Shown: positions 1 to 5,129 of the stretch, one piece after another | Layout of the letters: each line of letters begins with the position of its first letter | Numbering within the stretch: position 1 is the first letter of the stretch | NCBI GenBank assembly: GCA_030680655.1 | Contig: JAUXUZ010000576.1 | Location: forward strand, 1-9,648 | DNA length: 9,648 nt | Direction of reading: 5' to 3' | From: Phycisphaerales bacterium | GTDB lineage: Bacteria; Planctomycetota; Phycisphaerae; Phycisphaerales; UBA1924 | Position numbers and translations under genes: made by a program | Notes under the pieces: model-generated | What the model was told of the DNA's origin: nothing | Database searches by the model: none | What the model saw: only the letters and a program-made list of their open reading frames with translations

Positions 1-1055
1 ACCCAGTACAGCGAGCCGTCCTTCGCACGATTGCAGACCTCGCCGCGCCAGGACTCCCCACCCGCGACGGTCCTCCACATCTCCACCCAGAACGCCTTGG
101 GGTGCCTCCCCGAGTTGAGCACACGGTGGTCCTGCCCAAGCAACTCGGCTCGCGAGTAACCGCTGATGCGGCAGAACGTGTCGTTGATGTCGATGATCTG
201 CCCACGCGTGTCCGTCACCGAGACGATCGACTGCGCGTCGACCGTAAAGCGCAGCGCCTCAGTCTCGCGGAGTGAGTCTTCGGCACGTCTCTTCGCTGCC
301 GCCAGGTCCGCGGTCATGGACTTGGCCATCGCAAGAGCGCTCTCCCGCATGGAGCGCGACATCCGGTGCCCGTAGTAGCCGATCCCCCCGATCATCAGCA
401 CGACCGCCCCGCCGATGACCAACTCAAGGCTCCGCAGGTCCGCCGCGTACGCGGCCTGCTCCCGTACCTTGGCCTGAAGATCGTCCCGTGCCGCCTGCTG
501 AAGCGTCCGCACCGCGCTGAGCACCTCGGCGTACCGCCGGTCCATCGTGGCCATCCGCTCCCCGGCCTTCTCCGGCTCATTCCGGTCGAAGAAGGTGAAG
601 ATGCTCTGCGCCTCGTCGACCATCGACGTCATCTTGGTCTCGACCTCGTTCAGCCCGTCTCGCAGCGCAGGACCGACCGGCTCGTTGATCGCTAACGCGT
701 CTTGCCGCGCTTCCCCCATGGCGGCGGAGAAGACCCTGAGCTCGTCCGTCAGGCGCCCACGCTCTTGCGCGACGTCGCGCGAATCGAAAACGTCGTTGCC
801 CGGTGTATTCACCAGCGACGCGAGTTGGCCCAGCTCCGCATACGAGGCCATGCGCTGCAGCCCAACCTCGTTGGCCTGCACCGATCGCTCAAACACCGAG
901 TTGAGGTGGTGGCTGAGATAGAGGCTCGTTCCCACTGTCAGCAGATCAAAGCCCGCCAGCCCAAAGTACAAGTGATGCCACGCAAATCGAAACTTGCGTT
1001 TGCCGACCGGGGGGGCTGGCGCGGGCGCGGCGGCTTCGTGTACTGGTGGAGTCAT
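1..1055 (-). CDS. Membrane-anchored PAS-domain sensor protein, 3' end outside window
   Basis: The frame is open from ATG at 1055-1053 to the window edge, giving 351 residues with no stop. Residues 1-28 are a Pro/Ala-rich cytoplasmic tail. A first membrane helix lies at about 29-47 and a second at about 211-231. The roughly 160 residues between them are charged and helical, as in four-helix-bundle extracytoplasmic sensor domains of histidine kinases and chemoreceptors. A linker helix (232-265) leads into a PAS domain from about 266, with the typical stretch GYSRAELLGQDHRVLNSGR and, at the cut, the end of a W-R-G-E-V-C-N-R-A-K-D-G-S-L-Y-W-V motif. PAS domains sense ligands or redox state. The output domain (histidine kinase, GGDEF or other) lies beyond position 1 and cannot be named. 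No strong ribosome-binding site precedes the ATG. It is transcribed away from the RHS block, and fusion to a kinase is likely but unseen. Confidence 0.9.
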   Translation of the reverse strand, partial: MTPPVHEAAAPAPAPPVGKRKFRFAWHHLYFGLAGFDLLTVGTSLYLSHHLNSVFERSVQANEVGLQRMASYAELGQLASLVNTPGNDVFDSRDVAQERGRLTDELRVFSAAMGEARQDALAINEPVGPALRDGLNEVETKMTSMVDEAQSIFTFFDRNEPEKAGERMATMDRRYAEVLSAVRTLQQAARDDLQAKVREQAAYAADLRSLELVIGGAVVLMIGGIGYYGHRMSRSMRESALAMAKSMTADLAAAKRRAEDSLRETEALRFTVDAQSIVSVTDTRGQIIDINDTFCRISGYSRAELLGQDHRVLNSGRHPKAFWVEMWRTVAGGESWRGEVCNRAKDGSLYW

Positions 1056-1120
1056 AGTGGTAGATGCTCACTGCCGGGGGGTTAGAACACCGCTCTTGTC
1101 GGTCCGAAAACGACCGTAGT

Positions 1121-1135
1121 TCAGGAAGTTCCTGA
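1121..1135. promoter_or_regulatory. Perfect palindrome upstream of the PAS gene, possible operator
   Basis: TCAGGAA-G-TTCCTGA is a perfect 7+1+7 inverted repeat 66 bp upstream of the PAS gene start. A weaker hairpin (CGGTC, 7-nt loop, GACCG) lies beside it at 1100-1116. The size and place suit a repressor or activator dimer site, but no regulator gene is in the window. No convincing -35/-10 pair was found, so this is a structural observation only. Confidence 0.3.
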
Positions 1136-1271
1136 TCAAGCCCGCGCCCTTTGCGTGCCGATTGGCCCCCCGCGCAAACGATGCGCCGTCAGCGTCACCG
1201 ACGAATCCACCCCTGCGCGGAGTGCCGCGTGCTCGAACGGGTGGCAGCAGTGTGGCACAAGGGGGCGATCA

Positions 1272-1297
1272 ATTCGACGCTCACACGTCGGTCGAAT
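1272..1297. promoter_or_regulatory. Spaced inverted repeat in the intergenic region, possible operator
   Basis: ATTCGAC and GTCGAAT are perfect 7-bp arms separated by 12 bp (1279-1290). The element lies 8 bp outside the left edge of the RHS block, in what appears to be the original intergenic region between the PAS gene and the 381-aa gene. It could be a dimeric regulator site for either gene. Nothing further supports a function. Confidence 0.3.
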
Positions 1298-1305
1298 GCC
1301 AACAA

Positions 1306-1321
1306 CCCCCCCACCCACCCC
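1306..1321 (-). other. G-rich tract, possible G-quadruplex, at the block's left edge
   Basis: On the minus strand this reads GGGG-T-GGG-T-GGGGGGG, enough for four G3 tracts with 1-2 nt loops. It coincides with the point where RHS similarity of fragment C stops. The other block edge carries only the G7 run. Such tracts are prone to breakage and slippage, which makes a junction here plausible; folding is not shown. Confidence 0.4.
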
Positions 1322-1683
1322 ACCGCGCTCCGCGAAGGGCCCACCACGTTCCCCTGCGCATCAAACCCCTGACGCGTCACCACGCTCCCCGTCGAGTGGT
1401 CCAGCAGCGCGATGGGTGCACCGTCAAGGTCCGTCACCGCCAGCCACGCACGCGTCAGCGGGTTTGATGGTGCGCCGTTCTCCGGCGCATCCCCGTACAC
1501 CGCCACCAGCCGATCGACGTCGCTGGGGTCCCACACCCACAGCCGGTCCATCGTGCTCAGCCACTCGATCTCCTGCTCAAGGTCGATCTCCTCCTTCAGC
1601 TTCCCAGGGTCACCCAGGTTCGTCCCGTCAGCCGCGTACGGCTGCGTGCTGATCCAGCACGGACCGGTGACTACCCGCGGCCA

Positions 1684-2640
1684 TCATGCCATCATTCCTC
1701 GCTTGCATAGTTCGCGATGCCAGAAGAGCATGTTCGCAAAGACGTGCCCCTCTGGCGGTGAGTCTGGTGGGCACATCCGTACATCCCGAGTGAGCGTCAC
1801 AAATTGACCGCCATCCGGATACCGCTCGACAATCTGCCCGTGACTGACGGCGGCACCGGACGTTGAGGGGTGTTTGAGTCGAGCGTACTTTTCGATGACA
1901 TCGGACGTCAGTCGCTGGCACATCTTTGGACCGAAGAAGTTCCCCCAGAAGACACGAGGAACCTGGGATAGACGGTCCGTGTCGGGAAGCATCCAACGGT
2001 CATGATCGAACATGAATTGACGGCCCATGGCTGACCATCGAAGCCCTGCATAGAGCGAGAGCCCCTGGGTAGTGTCATACAACTGATTGTCGACATACCC
2101 GTAATAGGGTCGTTCGGCAGCGATCCGACTGACTGTTCGCAATAGATGGGGTGGGAACCAGGTTTTCTCGTCGGCGAGGGTGCCGGAAGCTGCAGGATCG
2201 ACAAGCTCACGTCGCCAGCCCACATAAAAAACCGTGAGTTCGCGCTCTGTCGTCTCGTTCGCCCATGCGCTTGCGCGTCGATATCCGATACGCCATCGAG
2301 CATCCATGGGCCCCCGTGGCCGATGCGGGGTATCGATAGCCGCACTTATGGCGCCTGTGGCTTTTGTTGCACTCCGAAGCACGCCCAGGCGGGGATCGTC
2401 CACCGCCACCCGTTTGTTACCGGCGACGACCTGCGCAGGCAAGGGCCTTGCCCATTTGCCCCATTGACTGCTCGGCTTTAGGGGTTCGCAGGAGAACGTC
2501 ACCGCTTTTCCAGTACTGCTGGACGAGACAACGTCGTTAACGACATCAAGAAAGAGCTCGCCCGGCCGGTCAAGTGGTGCTTCAAAGAAAAACACGGCCG
2601 CGATGAAGGTATCAGAAGACATATCGGTCTCTATATACAC
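1684..2640 (-). CDS. Putative immunity protein B (family not recognised)
   Basis: The protein has 318 residues from GTG at 2640, or 312 from the ATG at 2622 (MSSDTF), which has a short AGAG upstream and may be the better start. It begins 2 nt after the stop of the toxin-like domain B gene, so the two are almost certainly translationally coupled. That position, right after a toxin tip and before the next RHS piece, is where RHS immunity genes lie. There is no signal peptide and no membrane helix, so it should be cytoplasmic. It is rich in W, Y, F and R, with a notable segment VFWGNFFGPKMCQRL at about residues 230-245. This faintly recalls the W-x-N-x-x-G...L region of DUF3396/Imm52-type immunity proteins, but I would not assign it to them. 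The role as antitoxin to toxin B is inferred from position alone. GC content is lower than in flanking host genes. Confidence 0.7.
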   Translation of the reverse strand: MYIETDMSSDTFIAAVFFFEAPLDRPGELFLDVVNDVVSSSSTGKAVTFSCEPLKPSSQWGKWARPLPAQVVAGNKRVAVDDPRLGVLRSATKATGAISAAIDTPHRPRGPMDARWRIGYRRASAWANETTERELTVFYVGWRRELVDPAASGTLADEKTWFPPHLLRTVSRIAAERPYYGYVDNQLYDTTQGLSLYAGLRWSAMGRQFMFDHDRWMLPDTDRLSQVPRVFWGNFFGPKMCQRLTSDVIEKYARLKHPSTSGAAVSHGQIVERYPDGGQFVTLTRDVRMCPPDSPPEGHVFANMLFWHRELCKRGMMA

Positions 2641-2642
2641 GC

Positions 2643-2978
2643 CTACCTGCGACGGAATGGACCCAGAGGCGGCGGCAACGAAATGGGCCTAATCCTAAAG
2701 CCCGGACCCTTTAGTTTCTTTGGAGTCCAGCGGTCTACATCCTTTACTCTCTTGCGCAAATCGGCGGGGCTTTGAGTGTTTCCTACTTCATTTCCATATG
2801 CCAGCTTCCCAGTGCGGCGGTCAGTGATTATGGTATCTACGCGGAATGTCCTTCCGTCGGGAGTCTTGATTGTCTTTCCATTGGCATCTCGAATGGACTT
2901 GTTAAAGGTAATATCGTAATTGCCGTACTTTCCTTCGCCGTGTAAGCCTATCCATGCGATGGCATCACTCGCCATCAT
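2643..2978 (-). CDS. Small toxin-like C-terminal domain B (nuclease-like, divergent)
   Basis: The ORF has 111 residues from ATG at 2978; the same frame is open for nine more codons upstream to the TGA at 3006-3008. It lies exactly where an RHS toxin tip should be: after RHS tail B and just before an immunity-like gene. The core reads RTFRVDTIITDRRTGKLAY, then N-E-V-G-N-T-Q-S-P-A-D-L-R-K-R. This resembles the layout of PD-(D/E)XK restriction-endonuclease-fold toxins (R.xxD, TG.L, E-x-K, then Q..L.D), except that the expected lysine of E-V-K is a glycine. It may be a divergent, inactive or different nuclease. In a silent cassette the domain would become active only after recombining onto an intact RHS gene. 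Base composition is low for the window, about 43-58% GC in the 60-nt stretches counted. Confidence 0.6.
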   Translation of the reverse strand: MMASDAIAWIGLHGEGKYGNYDITFNKSIRDANGKTIKTPDGRTFRVDTIITDRRTGKLAYGNEVGNTQSPADLRKRVKDVDRWTPKKLKGPGFRIRPISLPPPLGPFRRR

Positions 2979-3005
2979 CTTGTAATGTGGAGGCTTCCCG
3001 TGATT

Positions 3006-3347
3006 TCAAGCCCCTGCCGCGTCCTCAATTTGCATTGGCGTGTTGTACACGCCCGCCATTACCGGGCCGTCTTGAAAGTCCTCATACCCAGAATCATCCT
3101 CTTCGTACTGCCTGTTCCCGGCATCGTAGTACTCCGAGTCCTGTGCGGACCCGAAGTAGTCATCATCACCGGCACTCCAGTCCATGGCCCACTCGTAGTT
3201 GGCCATGGCCTGGATCTGCTGCGTCATGAACATGCTGGTAACCGCGCTGGCGATGTAGTTACCCACACCCTGCATCAGGTTCCCGTGTAGCCCAGACAAC
3301 TCGTTGTTGATCATGCTGGGCAGCATGCCCGGACGCATCAGACGCAA
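3006..3347 (-). pseudogene. RHS C-terminal tail B, cut off by an in-frame TGA before its toxin
   Basis: This open stretch ends in TGA at 3006-3008. In frame after it come N-H-G-K-P-P-H-Y-K and the toxin-like domain B, so the stop separates an RHS tail from its tip. The tail is a paralogue of the linker in RHS-A: both carry EWAMDWS followed by D-D-x-Y, an acidic stretch, and M-A-G shortly before the toxin. The first listed codon is a TTG with no clear ribosome site, and the frame is closed upstream by TGA at 3375-3377. Another frame there (3348-3389, reading N-A-G-S-V-V-G-T-D) looks like a decayed RHS core end, so a frameshift is also likely. I read it as a silent or decayed cassette. A standalone small protein is possible but unsupported. 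Confidence 0.6.
3174..3194. repeat. Copy 1 of the RHS pre-toxin linker repeat
   Basis: This 21-bp stretch encodes the EWAMDWS linker of tail B on the minus strand and matches 4582-4602 at 19 of 21 positions. It marks where the two RHS tails are homologous and is a natural crossover point for swapping toxin tips. Confidence 0.7.
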
Positions 3348-3445
3348 AGTCCGTCCCCACCACGCTCCCCGCGTTCACCTTCCGGTCACGACGGGTGATC
3401 CCCTCCTGTCACCGAAAGTGCGGGTCGCCCGCGCCTTTGGCGACC

Positions 3446-4081
3446 TTAATCAACTATGTGTATCCCACTATTGCGAATCTTCTTGACAGTGCGGGTCCAC
3501 AACATCAATACAGCGTTGGTGATATCCACGCGGTAGTAAGGGGGCGCCATGGCTGCCTTCTGCCAATCCGGCTTCGCCTCCCATTTGCGCGCCGATTCAG
3601 GTCGAGGGCCACGGATCGCAATGTCCAGCAGCGTTTCGAGAACGCTTGCAGCACCAATGCCCGCCGCGGGCGGGAATCGACTCAATAGGTTATCACTCAC
3701 AAACCCCTTCGATTGAATGTTCCTTTGATTAAGGGTTCGCTTGTTCGTCGTAATCAGTAAGCGGCCCGGCATCCAGAAGGGCGGATTGGGCCACTGCTCA
3801 ACTTGGAAATTCGAAATCGTGCCAATTCTTGGGTACTTGCCGCGAACAAGGTCTTCATCAAGCACATGCGCCAGCAGTACCGCGCTCAGCGGGGTGAGAG
3901 CATGCACAACGCCCTCAGTGGGAGGTCGGGAATGAACCCCGTCAAACCCATATACAAGCAAGGCCCTCTTGCCTAGTGGTTCCGCAATACTCCAACGCAC
4001 GGGCGAAACGATCCCATGCCCTCCTCGTTTTAGAGGGACAGCAAACAAATCTCCAAGGGAGTATTGGATCGGAGTACTCAT
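3446..4081 (-). CDS. Imm26-like immunity protein for the GIY-YIG toxin (immunity A)
   Basis: The protein has 211 residues. ATG at 4081 overlaps the toxin stop in ATGA (4081-4078), the tight coupling usual for RHS toxin/immunity pairs. It has no signal peptide or membrane segment, so it should bind and neutralise the toxin in the cytoplasm. The start reads YSLGDLFAVPLKRGGHGIVS, matching the G-D-x-F-x-[VI]-P-L-x-x-G-x-[YH]-G opening of Imm26 immunity proteins. Later R-G-K-Y-P-R-I-G and W-P-x-P-P-F fit the G-x-W-x-x-I-G motif and proline-rich patch of that family. The N-terminal 115 residues carry these matches; the last 95 are not recognised and may be a lineage-specific extension. Pairing with the GIY-YIG domain is by position and overlap. 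The family call is moderate; the immunity role is more secure than the family name. Confidence 0.75.
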   Translation of the reverse strand: MSTPIQYSLGDLFAVPLKRGGHGIVSPVRWSIAEPLGKRALLVYGFDGVHSRPPTEGVVHALTPLSAVLLAHVLDEDLVRGKYPRIGTISNFQVEQWPNPPFWMPGRLLITTNKRTLNQRNIQSKGFVSDNLLSRFPPAAGIGAASVLETLLDIAIRGPRPESARKWEAKPDWQKAAMAPPYYRVDITNAVLMLWTRTVKKIRNSGIHIVD

Positions 4082-5104
4082 CTTATCCGCGAGACAAAGT
4101 GCCGCATTGCGTTATAATAACCTTTTGCCGTTTTTGCTTTCGAGCTGCTCCCGCTCACGCCGTTAGTCAAATTGTAGCCGGCCTCACCTACGTGCTTGTA
4201 GGTGGCCATCAGCAACTGTTCAAGTCCGCGGGCGGCACTTCGGTTGCCAGTTTTAATCCCCATGATTACGGGCGAGATGCCGAGTTTCGCAAATCTGGCG
4301 GCTTGGACTGCCGTTCGAGCTGCCATATCGGATGACCGCCCTACATAGAGGACGTCCTTTGTGTCTGGGTGTAATACTACATAAATACCAATTCCTTTCA
4401 GCGCATTGCGCGGCGAGAGTCTGTTCATGACTTTCCCTGCTGCGTCTGGATCGACCCAGTCAATGCCGGCCATCGAGTATTGGACTGTTTCTTGAGGGTC
4501 AGGCGCTTCGTCCAAAGACTCCGCGAAGGAGCCAGTTCCCATTGCATAGTTTGCAGAGCGGCTGTAGCCGTCGTCGGGCTGACTCCAGTCCATTGCCCAT
4601 TCAGCATCGAGCAGCTGATTGAGGGAGTACTCACCGAACATCTCCATCACATATCCGCTGACGGAGCTTCCTGCCTCCAGTGTGTTCTCCGCGTGGCTCG
4701 ACCACAGATCCATCACTGTCGTCGGGCCAATCGGCAGCAGCCCAAACAACCCCGTCGCATCCCCCCTCCCCACCCCGTTACCACGCGCAAACGCCATCCG
4801 ATGCTGCCCATCCTGGTACGCGCGGCCGCCATCAAACCCGCCCGCCGCCTGCACCCACGCCCTCTCCCCTCCCCACCTGAGGCTCTCCCTCACCACCACC
4901 CCCGTCCCCAGCGGGTCCTGCTGCATGAAGCGCCCCAGCGTCGGCCGGTACACCCGCGCACGCACGTCATAGATCACCACCGGCCCATCGCCGCTGGCCA
5001 CCCCGCCCGTCCCGTCCTCTGCAACCACCACCTCGTCCGTCAGCGGATCATCCAGCCGGGCCGCGAACTGCGCCTTCAATCCAACCTCCTGCAGCGGCCC
5101 CCCC
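4078..5104 (-). CDS. RHS core C-terminal part fused to a GIY-YIG nuclease toxin domain, 5'-truncated (RHS-A)
   Basis: The frame holds an RHS core end followed by a toxin tip. The core contains VGLKAQFAARLDDP, then YDVRARVYRPTLGRFMQQDP (usual R-x-R-x-Y-x-P-x-L-G-R-F-x-x-x-D-P) and an R-G-D-A-T-G-L end. A linker with EWAMDWS follows (around 4582-4602). The last 106 codons (4398-4081) form a GIY-YIG domain. Numbered back from a 509-residue frame opening at 5607, the key residues are G-I-Y 407-409, Y-V-G 421-423, R431, E463 and Y-N 478-479. All positions expected for catalysis are kept, so this would be a DNA-cleaving toxin. It lacks the RHS N-terminal shell, secretion signal and an obvious start; in-frame GTG at 5031 and ATG at 4926 are possible. 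The frame stays open to 5607, but that part is antisense to another gene and arginine-rich, so I exclude it. As it stands it may be a silent tip or an orphan toxin. Confidence 0.75.
4582..4602. repeat. Copy 2 of the RHS pre-toxin linker repeat
   Basis: Partner of 3174-3194, with 19 of 21 bases identical. It encodes EWAMDWS in RHS-A just before the variable part that leads to the GIY-YIG toxin. Confidence 0.7.
5098..5104. repeat. C7 tract at the right edge of the RHS block (partner 1306-1312)
   Basis: Seven C on the plus strand, as at 1306-1312. The two tracts are 3792 bp apart, a multiple of three, and lie in the same codon phase (xxG-GGG-GGG) in the RHS frames on either side. They therefore behave as a 7-bp direct repeat flanking the block. 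Confidence 0.6.
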
Positions 5105-5129
5105 GCACGACGAACCCGAGAGCTCAGGC

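Larger units (their letters stand above)
1195..1683 (-). pseudogene. RHS/YD-repeat core fragment C, truncated at both ends
   Basis: The frame opens straight after the TGA of the upstream immunity-like gene, in that same frame, and runs to a stop at 1195. Recognisable RHS core features are the VWDPSDVDRLVAVY segment (compare the usual YVWG..YVD.LV), a T-D-L-D-G-A-P-I-A-L-L-D segment (usual T-D-x-x-G-x-x-x-A-L-x-D) and VVTRQGFDAQGNVV (usual V-V-E-R-Y-x-Y-D-x-Y-G-x-V). RHS likeness ends at about 1306, at a C7 tract; the last 37 codons read into intergenic DNA and are not RHS-like. The first ATG is at 1551, but no good ribosome site precedes it and the N-terminal RHS shell is absent. It is therefore best read as a non-expressed remnant or recombination donor. 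It is the part that would directly precede fragment A in an intact RHS protein. Confidence 0.7.
1306..5104 (-). other. RHS polymorphic-toxin block bounded by two C7/G7 tracts
   Basis: This 3.8-kb block holds only RHS core fragments, two toxin-like C-terminal domains and two candidate immunity genes, all on the minus strand. Each end is a run of seven C on the plus strand (1306-1312 and 5098-5104). Outside it lie host-like divergent genes: PAS sensor to the left, 381-aa protein to the right, starting only 25 bp beyond the edge. The order is RHS core end A with toxin A, immunity A, RHS tail B with toxin B, immunity B, then RHS core piece C. C and A are consecutive parts of one RHS core and are in the same phase across the G7. 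This fits a circularly permuted or tandem-derived module. No transposase, integrase or terminal inverted repeat was seen, so the mechanism is open. Confidence 0.5.

Noticed and set aside
366..1085. Plus-strand frames of 109-127 codons
   Set aside because: They are antisense to the PAS sensor, whose translation shows clear membrane helices and a PAS domain.
3006..3008. Recoding of TGA (selenocysteine or altered code) joining tail B to toxin B
   Set aside because: No selenocysteine-type hairpin was found after it and other genes here use TGA as a normal stop. Decay or a silent cassette explains it better.
1306..5104. Transposon or insertion sequence
   Set aside because: There is no transposase or integrase frame and no terminal inverted repeats. 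Only the 7-bp homopolymer repeats flank the block.
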